Assembly (NCBI RefSeq): GCF_000835495.1
Contig: NW_015622542.1
Location: 1,882,485 to 1,946,484, forward strand
Length of the DNA stretch: 64,000 bases
Source: Cladophialophora immunda
Lineage: Eukaryota > Ascomycota > Eurotiomycetes > Chaetothyriales > Herpotrichiellaceae
Direction of reading: 5' to 3'
This document shows positions 11,901 through 22,587 of this stretch, piece by piece. The notes below the pieces were generated by a model. The model was not told where the DNA came from, did not search any database, and worked only from the letters and a program-made list of their open reading frames with translations. A program made the position numbers and the translations under genes. Position 1 is the stretch's first letter; each line of letters opens with the position of its first letter.

Positions 11901-12719
11901 CCTGGAAGGTTCGAACCGTAAAGCCTTTCTTCCTCCATATCTTCAAAAACTCTTCCTGTGATAGCTGCAGCTCCAGGGAGTCGAAATGCAAGGCCCGTAT
12001 ATTCGAATCGTTCGTGTCAAAGCCTACGGCTGACACAATCCTCCTGAGCATCTCACCGTATGGAGCGCATGAGCTTCCGCGATGAGGAGTTCCTAGAAAA
12101 AGAATGCCAGAGGTACAGTTGGCAATGTTTTGGAGTTCCGGATCTTCGTCACCGTAGGATCTTCTGAGCGTCTCTTTGACAATGATGCCTCCAAGCGAGT
12201 GGGCAACGAATATGATCGGCCGATTGACACATTCTCGGCGAATTCTATTGAGAGAATACAAGAGGTTCTTCGCATGGTCAAAGATGTTGCCCTTGTCAGC
12301 CGCCCCGCCAAAGAACCTCGAAACGTTCGAGTCGTAACCCCATGTTAGTATTCGAGTGCTCTTGCATTCAAACGGTAGCAGGTCGCGTGGCCAAAATACG
12401 GCCTCGACAGCCGCTTCGAGCTTCTTGGCTTCAAGATTATGGGATGTAGTCGATTTGGCTTGTTCACTGAAGTTGGTCGACCTTTTCCACCCCAAGCGTT
12501 CCCTGAATCCGAGTCGAATCGGACTTCGCACGGGTTTACTGGTCCATGTCCTACGCGGATGACCTTGGATGCCATGCACAAAAATGATGCTGGGTCCCTT
12601 TCAGCTGCCTCAAGTCTGGAAAGGCGTCCATTTACTCACTCTGCTTCAGGGTGACCGGATTCATACAGGCAGGTAAACCCAGTGTTGTTGACAGGGCAAA
12701 GCGTCTCGGTAGAATCCAT
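8947..12719 (-). CDS. NLR-like STAND protein: lipase-like (SesB) - NACHT - ankyrin repeats
   Basis: The model is complement(8947-12589, 12640-12719), 1240 aa, with one 50-bp intron (GTGAGT...CCCAG). The join is fixed because only the acceptor at 12590 avoids an in-frame TGA and yields YESGHPEADIIFVHGIQGHP. Residues about 27-260 are an alpha/beta-hydrolase of the DUF676/SesB type, with nucleophile Ser158 in AHSLGG and a GTPHRG motif. A NACHT NTPase follows, with Walker A GKAGSGKST (Lys410) and Walker B LLLDALDE near residue 515. The C-terminal quarter holds about five ankyrin repeats with PLHHAA/PLHLA cores. This architecture is typical of fungal NOD-like receptors linked to heterokaryon incompatibility or immune-like responses. 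The ligand is unknown. The repeats look degenerate and are not near-identical in DNA. Confidence 0.9.
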
Positions 12720-14081
12720 TGATGCCAATAACTTGACGGACAGACCAGATCCGCCGATGATGCCTCCGAACACTCATCATTCTGAGATGGAGGAATTTAC
12801 TGCCAGGCTGAGGCTGAGGCAAACACCTTCAAACTCTTGGAAGCAGCGCGGGGCCCGGGTGGTTTTCCAAGAAGGTCTGCCGACCGTAGGTAGTAGTAGT
12901 GCACAGAGACGGTCGGCTGGCCTAGTCCGAACAAGTCAGGCCTGACGTCCTCGGGACAATTCATCCAGCACAGAACCTGGTCCAGGACGCAATCTATTCC
13001 AGGAGGTTGTTTTCACGACAGCTAGCCCATGACATGCGTCCTACGTCTGTTCTACACTCTGACTTGGGTGCCGCGGGGGTAAAAAACAAGACGGCATCAG
13101 CCGCGTCCCAAAGGGCGGAAGGGCGCGAGCCGACGTCCAAAATAAATGGCAGAGGCTGGCGAGAACAGGATGAGGATGGTTCTCTAGTGGTGTCCTCTGA
13201 CTTACCGCTCCGAGATACTAGTCATGGGTAGAGATATGTACTCTGTTATTATGCACAGTGGTGCCCCTATCCTTATTAGCAATATCAGCTATAGTTACTC
13301 TAGCGGTTACCTCGTGGTTATCTCGAGGAAAAAGGCCTGCTGGCTGACTATTCGTATGTACATGCAACTGGGCAATTCAGTGTTGCCGCCCTATCCTCTA
13401 GCACGTTAAGAGGCTGGTGCAATTTAGCGCCTTGGCATGTGCTAGGGCCTTGCTCGGGGCGCCTGTTAAGGCAGCACTAACTTGCTACTCGAATGACCAT
13501 TTGGCAGCTTGGGAGACTTACCCCAAACCTGGGTACCTGGTTGGAGAAGATTCTGCTTCTATATTTTCTTTAGGTAGATTCGTCCATTCCGATTTTAAGC
13601 AATGCTATGGCGAAAGTCTAGGCAAGGATGTAATGGAAACAATACATTTTAGCAACGAAATAATAGTGGGATGTTGAGGCATCGCCCAGCATACATTTTA
13701 ATGTGGATAAGCTTGTTCCGGTTAGTCCTCCGGGGTTGAATCGCCGATCGGGGAGCACGACCACTATTGAGTCTCGACAGCTTTCCCCCGAGGTGACTTC
13801 TCCCCGAATCGATAGACGTAATCATCGACATGTATGCCCTTCGATATATGTTTTGAGGCTCTATTATCTGCCAAAAAGAGTCCTATTACTAGGCTTTGTT
13901 GAATTGAGCTCCCCGTCTCGGCGAGTCTACGTACCTTACCTAGAACGCTAGAGATCTGCGACAGTCTTACGAGAGGCATCTCGCGGAAACGTGTTTGTAT
14001 ATCACCAACTGGAACGAACGACGACTTCACGCATCGGATCTGAGAGCATCGCCTACTGACTAGCATACTGCTTCGTTTGCC
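12720..14081. other. Divergent promoter region with relic-like DNA
   Basis: The region is shared 5' flank of the NLR-like gene (minus) and the decarboxylase gene (plus). Bases 13,220-13,700 read like eroded repeat DNA, with many stops in all frames and short frames without family features. The last 350 bp hold three copies of the CTCCCCG/CGGGGAG motif, annotated separately. Confidence 0.5.
13747..13915. promoter_or_regulatory. CGGGGAG/CTCCCCG motif cluster upstream of the decarboxylase
   Basis: CGGGGAG lies at 13748-13754, with CTCCCCG at 13799-13805 and 13909-13915. A TTCCCCCG half-like site is near 13781. The first two form an inverted pair. The same motif recurs upstream of four other genes of this block, which makes it a candidate site for the Zn2Cys6 regulator at 26385. 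This is inference from recurrence only. Confidence 0.45.
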
Positions 14082-15080
14082 ATGCCTCCTGTACGGTGCA
14101 ACTTTGCCTCAGCACTCTATGACCGCATGGTACCTCTTGCGGTCGGCGAGGTGCAACCAGCGGGGCTATCGGTGAACTTCATCGACGTTCATCACCCGCG
14201 CGACATCTTTGATCGGATGATAGCAAACCAGGAATTTGATGCTTCGGAGTTGTCCAGTTCGGAATACATCACTCGCCATGTCGCTGGAGATCGCACCTTC
14301 ATTGCGCTACCGGTTTTCCCTTCTCGAGTTTTCCGGCACAGTTTCATCGTCGTGAACAAGGAGAGGATCAGGGAGCCGAAGGACCTCAATGGTAAGAGGA
14401 TCGGAGTGCAACTGTACACGATGACTGCCGCCGTCTTCATCCGAGGTCTACTTCAACATGAGTACGGCGTCGACATATCATCCATCGAGTGGGTGGAAGG
14501 CAAAATGGAGGGACCCGGCCCTCACGGCAAGCCCTCTGCCTTGAAGCCCCTGAAGCCGATCAAAATCACGCAGAACACCAATCCCACCAAGTCCCTCTCC
14601 GATCTTCTTGAGGCCGGCGAGATTGACGCCACAATCGGCGCTGATATCCCAGCCTGCCTCGGCAAAGCACCGCACATCGACCGTCTTTTCCCAGACTTCA
14701 AGAAAGTGGAAATGGACTACTACAAGCGCACCGGCATTTTCCCGATCATGCATCTGGTGGCCATGCGCCGAGATTATTACGAGCAAAACAAATTCGCGGC
14801 CTCAGCCTTGTACAACGCCCTGAACGACAGCAAGGAACTGGCCAGGAAGCGGATGGAGAGCACGGGCGCGCTCAGATACATGCTTCCATGGCTCCCTCAG
14901 GAACTCGATGAGATCCACGAGGTGTTTGGAGAAGATTGTTGGCCTTACGGCATCGAGGAGAACCGGAAGACTCTGGAAGCGTTGGTGCAGTATCTGTATG
15001 ACCAGTCGATGATTGAGACGAAGGTGCCTATTGAGGAGCTCTTTGCGCCAGTGAGGAAGATCAACTTCAGGATAGGCTAA
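14082..15080 (+). CDS. 4,5-dihydroxyphthalate decarboxylase (Pht5-like)
   Basis: This intronless 332-aa protein matches the size and layout of bacterial 4,5-dihydroxyphthalate decarboxylases. Those enzymes convert 4,5-dihydroxyphthalate to protocatechuate and have a periplasmic-binding-protein-like fold. Visible family features are a start with a short strand and YDRM, the block FDASELSSSEY, ALPVFPSRVFRHS, then the strand-turn KDLNGKRIGVQLY and GEIDATIGADIP. The C-terminal part contains GIFPIMHLVAMRRD. There is no signal peptide, so a cytosolic location is expected. It opens a block of aromatic-metabolism genes. The lack of introns, against 1-7 in neighbours, and the bacterial family could point to old horizontal transfer, but codon use is not visibly foreign. 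Confidence 0.85.
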   Translation: MPPVRCNFASALYDRMVPLAVGEVQPAGLSVNFIDVHHPRDIFDRMIANQEFDASELSSSEYITRHVAGDRTFIALPVFPSRVFRHSFIVVNKERIREPKDLNGKRIGVQLYTMTAAVFIRGLLQHEYGVDISSIEWVEGKMEGPGPHGKPSALKPLKPIKITQNTNPTKSLSDLLEAGEIDATIGADIPACLGKAPHIDRLFPDFKKVEMDYYKRTGIFPIMHLVAMRRDYYEQNKFAASALYNALNDSKELARKRMESTGALRYMLPWLPQELDEIHEVFGEDCWPYGIEENRKTLEALVQYLYDQSMIETKVPIEELFAPVRKINFRIG

Positions 15081-15693
15081 TAGACAGGGCATCTCCTTCG
15101 TCCGCACAAAGGGCTCTGCGCCATATAAACTTGATCACAATGGTCCGAACTGCACTGAGACTACTATCGGACTAAGACAAAGCATTAATAGGTGTCGGTC
15201 GGGCTACCCAGCCGGGGATTCCTGGATCGGGGAGACACCTATTCCCGACTCTTCCCCCGCACTTGTTTTCTCCCCGTGACTGCCCCGGAACTGCATCCCC
15301 GCTTATGAAAAACCCTGGTCGACCTCCTGTTCCCCAGACATTAGTTCCTGTTGTTAGGGCGCGCGTTGAACACTCCGGCCTCGCCCACACCTCGACGTTT
15401 GCTCGAAGCTCAGGACTCCCTGGATCCGGCTGCTGGCGTTAGGGTCTTTCGAGCCATGGCGTCGCGAGGCGGAACAGGGTGATAAATAAGATAAACGACT
15501 TTCTTTCGTCGAGCTGGATGAGTCTTTCTCGCCCTTTTTATTTTCATTCCTTTCCCACCTCGGAGTGCTTGCTTACACTGGCTGATCGCCAACGGCCTGG
15601 TTGAACCCCCTGTATATTACGGCCTCCTCTGCCATCACCTGAATCCCTTTCCTTAGGAACCCTTGTCTGAGATTTCGTCTCTACCTTGCCGCC
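15081..15693. other. Promoter region of the first transporter
   Basis: This is the 3' flank of the decarboxylase and the promoter of the next gene. It carries the motif pair annotated at 15227-15276. No coding potential is seen. Confidence 0.5.
15227..15276. promoter_or_regulatory. CGGGGAG/CTCCCCG inverted pair upstream of the transporter
   Basis: GATCGGGGAG (CGGGGAG at 15228-15234) and TTCTCCCCG (CTCCCCG at 15270-15276) flank a TTCCCCCG site near 15252, and a CCGGGG lies just upstream. The order and orientation are the same as in the decarboxylase promoter, which suggests co-regulation. Confidence 0.45.
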
Positions 15694-17563
15694 ATGGCTG
15701 CCGCAACAGTTGGCCAGGAGAAAAGCCTGCGGGTCCTGGCGCACGTAGAAGACAATGACGGCATCGACATCGAGCTCGAAAAACACGGCCAAAGACCTCC
15801 CTTGAAGCTTGATGAGCACGGCCTTCCTCTTGTGCCGCAGCCTACCGATCACAAGGCTGATCCACTTGTATGTCCTGACTTTGACCCCTGTTGTCGCCAG
15901 GCAAGTGCGAAAAACGAAGCATTGGGACTGATCTCGACCACAGAACTGGCCAAAGTGGTACAAGTACTACGTGCTCTTCTTGCTGTGTCTCCTCGCTTTC
16001 TGCGTTCAATGTAAGCGTCATCGGTGTCTTGGTGGCTGATGGCGCGTGGTGCTGACTGGGCAACAGTTGGGGCTGGCATGGTTCCTGCAGCGTTCGGAGT
16101 GATTGCGAAAGATTTCAAGGTTACGCACCAGCAAGCCAGCTACTTGACGACATCGTACACGCTCTTTGGTGGCATCACGCCTCTGCTGTTGACGCCGTAT
16201 GTCAACATGTATGGTCGAAGACCTGCATATCTGGTGAGTAACCCAGGCATCTTGCGTCGTGGATGAAGTCCCTCTGACAAGGACCGCAGATCTTTACTTT
16301 GATCGCAATTGGTGCAAATGTTGGGTCGGGATACGCTTCCACCTATGCTCGCGAGGTCGTCAGCCGATGCTTCGTCGGTATTGGCGCCAGTGTTGCTTTG
16401 GCCATTGGCGGTGCTACTGTAAGCCAAAGCGCGATCCTCGCTATCTCCTGACCACAAGACTAACACGCACCAGATTTGCGATATGTTCTTTCAGGGCGAA
16501 CGAGGAAAGTATATGGGCTTTTACGCTCTGGCTGTCACCAATGGCGTGAGTAAACATAGAACCATAGGCAAATCAGCAACTGACAAGTTGACAGCCCCAT
16601 TTTGGTCCGATTGCCGGCGGTTATATTGCCTTAAATCTGGGGTGGAGATGGATCTTTTTCGTATGTGCTACGACTATTGACTGAATTTTACACTTAAGGA
16701 CGAATGTGACTAACTGCCCCCAGATCAACGCCATCATCTTTGGTGTCGTCCTGGCCATCTTTCTGGTCTCGTTCCCCGAGACACTCTTCTCCCGCACGGA
16801 CTTTAGCAAACTCGAGAACCAAACCTACTGGCACAAGATGGCCTTCCGCGGTAAGGTCTTGGACCGCAAATTGACCGCGTCCGATTTCTCCGCCAACTTC
16901 AAGATGCTCAAATACGTGGCGATCACAATCCCCTGCATCTACTACATGACGACCAACACCTACGGCTCCATCGTTTTCGTTCTCACGGCGTCATCTATTA
17001 GCGAGAAGCTCTACGACTTCAACACGGCCCAAAACGGTCTGTTGCTGGGCATTCCCCTGACACTCGGCTGTCTGATTGGAGAATCCTGCACTGGTTGGAT
17101 CTCCGATCAATTGATCAACCGCTACGCTCGCCGTCACGATGGCTACAGGAAGCCCGAGGCTCGTCTGTACCTCTGCTTCCTCGGTCTCTTCTTGCCCGCT
17201 GGCTTGATCATCCATGGCCTCTGCGTCAACAACAAGACGCCATGGATTGGTCTCGCTGTCGGCATGACGGTCGCCAGCGTCGGTGTTCAGGCGGGCACGA
17301 CTCTGACCTATGCCTACTGCACGGACTGCTACAAGCCTCAGGCCGCAGAAGTGTCGACCATCATCAATCTGTTCCGCCAAATCTTTGCCTTCACCATCGG
17401 CTTCTACGCGCTACCCTTCGGGGAGGGTGTGAGCTTCGGCGCTGCCTGGGGCACCTTTGCCGCCATCAACTTCGTGACCTGGTTGGGTTTGCTGTTCCTC
17501 ATCTGGAAAGGCGAAAAGATCAGGAAGGCGCAAGGTGAGCCGAATCTTCACAAGGACCTGTGA
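15694..17563 (+). CDS. MFS transporter, allantoate permease (ACS) family
   Basis: Seven exons (15694-15867, 15944-16010, 16067-16233, 16290-16418, 16474-16545, 16595-16660, 16724-17563) give 504 aa. All introns are GT-AG, 50-76 bp. The protein has the anion:cation symporter layout of Dal5/Tna1-type permeases: a cytosolic start of about 57 residues, WPKWYKYYVLFLLCLLAF as helix 1, and the MFS loop motif NMYGRRPAYL between helices 2 and 3. A conserved GGYIALNLGWRWIFF follows, then a central loop and six C-terminal helices. Bacterial phthalate permeases belong to the same family, which fits a neighbouring dihydroxyphthalate decarboxylase. The substrate is inferred to be an aromatic or dicarboxylic acid. 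It would act at the plasma membrane. Confidence 0.9.
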
Positions 17564-18185
17564 TGCGTCTCCTTTGCGGGTTTGGTTTCCGATTGAACAG
17601 TGGTCGGAGAGCCTATGTAAGGGACTGGATTGGGATTTAGGCAACGTCGTCTTGTCTGGACAAAGTCCCATCATTTTGGACAGCACAGTGACCAGAGTAC
17701 AAGTATTTAGTCGATTGCAGCGTTTCATTGTCTATACGCATAGAATGTCTGCTCTACCCGTCTCTTAAGTACATTGGATGGTGCTATGTGCTATACACTT
17801 TAGCTACAAGGGGTCGTCTCGGTCTGTTGAGCTCTCCACTTCGAAAACATGGCGATGGTAGACCAAAGAGTAGTCGGGTGGTCTGGTGACCTGGCCTAGG
17901 TAGCGAAATACCACTGCCGGCATAATCAATTGCAATCCGGCGTCTCTCCGCGCCTCGCACAAACTGGGGCGTAAGCGAACTCTGATCACAAGTCCTTCCG
18001 CGAGAACGTCGAACAGTTGACGTGGGACCTGAGATGCCGACAACCGTTCAACGGGTCAAAGCAAAGGGTCTTTTCCCGTCTGCCGGGTAGAGAACTCCGG
18101 CGAAGACAAGGAATAGGATAGAGAGACAAATGTATGTGGGAGGACAGAGGATTTTCACGCAGCCCTATGTCTGACGATTGTTTAT

Positions 18186-18230
18186 CTCCCCGGCCCCTCT
18201 TGCGTATTACCGTCCTTCTGGTTCTCCCCG
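18186..18230 (+). promoter_or_regulatory. Two CTCCCCG sites upstream of the FAD monooxygenase
   Basis: CTCCCCGGCC occurs at 18186-18195 and again at 18224-18233, in the same orientation and 38 bp apart, about 460-500 bp before the start codon. These match the motif in the two preceding promoters. Confidence 0.4.
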
Positions 18231-18573
18231 GCCGGAGACGACGTCCGGACAACAAGATTTTCCCACGTATCGTTCGGCAAACCCATATTACGCTGCGAAG
18301 ATTCTCGGGAACCTGTCGGTGTGACAACCCGGACCGTTCTAAACCTTTCTCAATGTCCCCAGGACTCCCCCAGTCTCGCCGCGGAAGACCTTCGAGTGGT
18401 GCCAGAAACATGGAGACCTTCCCGGACCCCACGGTTCTCGACCCAACAGCGACGCCCGGCCGATCAAGCTTGATGAACGGTTCGTGTTGCCTCGCTTCCC
18501 AGGCTTGTCTTCTTTACGCTTGCCCTTAGACAAGTTCGCCTTCGAAATCTTCGCTCGAGATCTGCCAAGAAGG

Positions 18574-18580
18574 TATATAA
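18574..18580 (+). promoter_or_regulatory. TATA-like box of the FAD monooxygenase
   Basis: TATATAA lies 107 bp before the ATG and is followed by pyrimidine-rich leader DNA, a common arrangement in ascomycete promoters. Confidence 0.4.
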
Positions 18581-18686
18581 CTGAGGGAAGGCTTGAATCA
18601 TCGAACTCTTCTCTAAGAGACTAGCAATCACTCCACGATCTGATTTTCCGGTAGCCAGTCTCGATCAGTTTCCAACTCCTGTAAAC

Positions 18687-20305
18687 ATGCCGTCAGCAAC
18701 GCTCAGCAATGGCACAATCACCGACCCGGCAACATTCAAAGTCGCCGTCATCGGTGGTGGAATTGGGGGGCTCACAACGGCCCTCAGCATCGCCCATCAA
18801 AATCCCACTCTCCAACACATCACGGTCTATGAACAGGCTCCGGCGTACAAAGAGATCGGTGCCGGCATCGGCATCGGCGTGAACGCGGCCCGTATCTTGA
18901 AGAAACTGGGTGTTTGGCAAGCTGCAAACGCCATATCCGGCGAGCGCAATGGCGTGCACCGAAGCTGTCGGCGATATGACACGGGTGAGGAAATCGTGGC
19001 GGTGGGTGCGATGGACGAGGATGCCGACGGTGGTGTCCGGCAGTTGAGCGTGCATCGGGCAGAGATCCTGGACGTCTTGTACCAGGAACTGAGACACAGC
19101 TACAACGGTCGGGTCACGCTGAAGACGGATATGAAGGCTACGAAAGTCGAGGTAAGCAGAGTTCAGGAACTTGGATCTTCCCAGCCCATTGGCGGGTCTT
19201 TTCCCACGAGTTCCAATGCCATCCCACATCATGGCACCTATATTGACGTCCAGCCTTTGCCCCAGGACCACGGCGACCAAGTGACAATCCACTTTGCAAA
19301 CGAGACGAACCCGACGGAGACAGCCAATCTGGTGATCGCCTGTGATGGCATCCACAGCACCATTCGATCACAGTTCGCCCTCGACAAGCCTCGATACAGC
19401 GGCCGTATCGCCTACCGCGGTCTCCTCCCCCTCAGCGCCATCAGCGACAAGTGGCCGTATCCCAGCTACGCCGTGAGCTGGTTGGCCCCGGACAAGCACT
19501 TCCTGGTCTTTCCCATCTCGCAAAACAAGACGCTCAACGTTGTCGCCTTCGTGACCAAGCCGGAGAGCGAGCTCGGCGACTTGAAGGAGAGCTGGACCAG
19601 CAGTGCACCCCGCGAGGAGCTGGAGCGCGAGTACGCAGGCTGGGAACCGACGGTCGGCGCGGTAATTCGCGAGATGGAGGCCCGCCCGGGGAAGTGGCGT
19701 CTCAACGACCGCGAGCTGCTCGAGCAGTGGACTTACCTCGACGGAAAGGTCGTCCTGGCCGGTGATGCCGCTCACGCGATGCTGCCACATCAAGGTTCGT
19801 TGTTTTCTGCCTACAGCCGACTCAAGTTTCATCTCACTAACTCGCGGTAACTTCAGGCTCCGGCGCCGGCCACGCCATCGAGGACGCCTACATCCTGGGC
19901 CTCGTCGTGAGGGACTACTTCGCCAACCCCGCTCCCGGCGTGGCCGCATACACGGCCCTGTATCAAGCCGTCCGCCGACCCCGCGCCCAGAAGGCCCAGA
20001 TCACCAGCCGCCAGGCGGGCGACGTGTACGAGATGCAGGGCCGGGAGTTCGAAGGTATCACCTCCTACGAAGATTGTCTGCCGATCGTGCGCGAAAAGCT
20101 CGCCGGCCGGATGAAGTGGGTGTGGGGGCATGACCTCGAGGCCGACTACCAGAAGGCTCGTGAGGATGCCGGGTTGGCCGTGCAGAGTCAGTCGAAGGTA
20201 TTGCCTCCGACGAACGGGGCTGTGCATGGAATAGCGAATGGACTGACAAACGGCAAAATCGGTGCAACTCAGCCGGGAGTCAATGTCCAGGAAGTCGAGG
20301 CATGA
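18687..20305 (+). CDS. FAD-dependent aromatic monooxygenase (salicylate hydroxylase-like)
   Basis: The model is exons 18687-19794 and 19857-20305, 518 aa, with one 62-bp intron inside the FAD-ribityl motif. The group A flavoprotein fingerprint is complete: GGGIGG at residues 23-28, a central segment LVIACDGIHSTIRS (the DG fingerprint), and GDAAHAMLPHQGSGAGHAIEDA with Asp360. Such enzymes hydroxylate, or hydroxylate and decarboxylate, phenolic acids with NAD(P)H and oxygen. A region at about residues 150-190 is longer than in bacterial salicylate hydroxylase and the last 40 residues are low in complexity. In context it could act on a hydroxybenzoate or phthalate derivative. The exact substrate cannot be read from sequence. 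Confidence 0.9.
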
Positions 20306-20820
20306 GCTGCGGAATCACCGCGTCCGGAAGTCAGGACTTGACTTTTCTCGTGCGACTTCTTTCGAGAAACGAGGTTCCCGTCGCTGAGCAGCATTGCTAC
20401 TGATCGCATCCTCATCCCGGCGCAGAGGCCTGTTTGTGGGCTATGATGATTTTGGGTTTCTCTTCCCCTATCGTCTCCGATTGGAGTTCTGAAATTCGGG
20501 TTGCGTGTTCTGTGTTTGTCTGAATAGTATGTGCCGGTTGGCGTGCTACGGTGTTATAACCAGAGGGAATGGAAGAACTTAGAAGGACCAGGGGGCACTT
20601 TGCCAAAGCGCGAGACTGAAAGAAATGCGGCGACCGGGGCGAGACTTCTAGAACCTGTGCGCGGAGTAACAGATTCTGTCGAATTTGACAAGTATACGAG
20701 AAGAGGACTCGCCATACCACGTCCATGGTAGTATTGGAGTCGTGACTATGTCTTACAACTGAATTAGGTTGCCGAAGGAAGATCTCAAGTCCATTTTTCC
20801 GTCTCAAGCCTAGCCATCTC
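20306..20820. other. Convergent intergenic region
   Basis: This is 3' flank of the monooxygenase (plus) and of the lactonase (minus). No gene or clear terminator hairpin is seen. Confidence 0.5.
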
Positions 20821-22072
20821 TTAGGTATAGAACTGCGGCAGCTGCTTCATTTCGTAAAAGCAGCCCGCGTCATGTCCATATACAATCTTGGCGTTGAGGA
20901 GTCTCTCCAATCGTTCAATATAGGTCAAAGACTGTAGCCATGTCGTCCTGTCCCTTCCCAGAAAACCTAAGAGCCCGTCGAGATTTAGTGCCAGCCCTTT
21001 TGCCCCCAAAGAAGTCGGTACTTACCCTGCGGTTGGCGCCGAGTATAGTTCTCCTTGACATGAAATTGATCTCCGGTGAAGACGAACGTGCCCTCGTCTT
21101 TGAGGTCGACTTGCATGCAGCATAGTCCCGCGGTGTGGCTAGCAACATCGCATTAGCATTTGACATTGACGGGACGACCATCTTCGGCACCGACCCGGGA
21201 CAGTGGTGCATCGAGATGCCCTCGAATATCTCTGACACTTTGCCGTCGAAGGTCTGCCAGTTCAGTCGCGGCGTCAGGTACGAAGCTTGGTATGGGCCTC
21301 GATCGGCCTTGGAAGGGTCGTGTCAGTGCTTTCTCGTCGTCGGATGGGATTTTGGCTCAGCCCACCTTGGTGAAAAGGGACCACAGCGCCGTGTGGAGCT
21401 CCTCATCGTGGACGTAAATAGGGACGTTGGTATCGATGAAATGCATCAACCCTCCTGAGTGGTCCGCATCTAGAACATGCACGATCAGCCAATACACGAC
21501 AGATTCAAATCCTCTGTCGTGGGTGTTACGGAGATGGCCCATCAAAACCGCCTTCACGTCTCTGATGTCATGCCCTGTGGCGGCGATCTGCTCAGGCAAT
21601 GTGTTGTGCGCAGTGTAGTTTTTGCGCGGGGAGACATCGTACATCTGTGCGAATTGTGAGCTGCTGCAGCGATCTAGGCACAAGCAGTCGAATACGACTT
21701 ACTGGCCCCCATTGTTCCTCCATATCATCGTGACAGCCCGTCTCAAAAAGGATCAGCCCTTCCTTGGGATGCTCAATGAGAACAGCTATCAGAACGAGAT
21801 CAATGCGCTCATGCTTCGGGTTCGGGTTGCTTGCGGAGCCCGCTGGTGTTAATGGTCAGTGGAATGAGCATCTCTTTAGCTTGGACGTGCTTGAAGTTCG
21901 ATATCTTACCGTTTGGATGTCCAGCAAGAACGTAGTTGGCATCGATCTCGATGGTGCCGAGATTAAGCAGCTATAACGTACTGTAAGTGGGAATGCATTG
22001 CAAGAAGAAGACCCTACAGACCCACATCTTGGTACCATCCGGGCAGGGTCGATACATGGGTCGCGACATCAT
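20821..22072 (-). CDS. Metallo-beta-lactamase-fold lactonase (AHL-lactonase-like)
   Basis: Eight exons, complement(20821-20966, 21026-21138, 21195-21307, 21366-21469, 21530-21644, 21703-21842, 21910-21970, 22022-22072), give 280 aa. Without splicing the zinc motif is broken; spliced it reads GHLHADHSGGL, the HxHxDH metal site. Further ligands follow in HHCPGHTAG, FTGDQ and the terminal GHD. The N-terminal LLNLGTIEIDANYVLAGHP and the segment VPIYVHDEEL are typical of the AttM/AiiA quorum-quenching lactonase group. It probably hydrolyses a lactone. In this setting it may open a lactone intermediate of aromatic catabolism instead of a bacterial signal. The first intron uses the less common donor GTCTGT. 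Two adjacent ATGs (22072 and 22069) can start it. Confidence 0.87.
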
Positions 22073-22587
22073 CAACAGACTTGTCAAAAGCACACACAGA
22101 TACGATTTGCTGTAAACAATATCTCATAACAAGCGAGCTCACTGGTCTCGAATATCCCCTTTTGTATTCTGGCAAGTCAGGTTTCCAATATCTCATAAAC
22201 AAGCCCCTCAAGGTGGTCTGGGGGAGTATCTTACGGAATGATCCCGCCGCATGAGGGCATGGGGTTGTGGAGATCTGGGGTGATGGGATCATTCCGATTG
22301 ATCGAATTCACCACAGGGTTGAGCCGTGCGAAGCAAATGGATCATGACACTGGTTGCAAGCATCTGCACGAAGGATTTGCGGAAGAGTTCCTGATGAGTC
22401 CTACCAGGTTGGTCAAGGCACCAAATCCACCTTTTTATAGTCAAGAGCATGATTGAGCCGGAGGCATGATCCTGTTCACCTTGTGATGATTTAAATAGAC
22501 TCTACTGATGCCTACAATTTTCCGGACACAGAGCGAGCTGGATCACAACATTTTATCGTCTCGAAAATTCGATTTTATCACGCTCAA
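22073..22587. other. Divergent promoter, lactonase and amidohydrolase
   Basis: The region is shared 5' flank of two metabolic genes transcribed apart, so joint control is likely. It has a TTAAATA element near 22489-22495 for the plus-strand gene. The exact CGGGGAG motif is absent; only a GGGGGAG variant occurs near 22220. Confidence 0.45.

Larger units (their letters stand above)
17564..18686. other. Intergenic region and promoter of the FAD monooxygenase
   Basis: This contains the 3' flank of the transporter and the promoter of the monooxygenase, with two CTCCCCG sites and a TATA-like element. I see no gene in the many short frames. Confidence 0.5.

Noticed and set aside
19152..19184. A possible GTAAGC...CCCAG intron inside the FAD monooxygenase.
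   Set aside because: It would be only 33 bp, below the size of every other intron in the window, and the frame is open through it.
22014..22292. A 92-codon minus frame upstream of the lactonase as an extra exon.
   Set aside because: It is out of frame with the lactonase start and shows no similarity to the family N-terminus.
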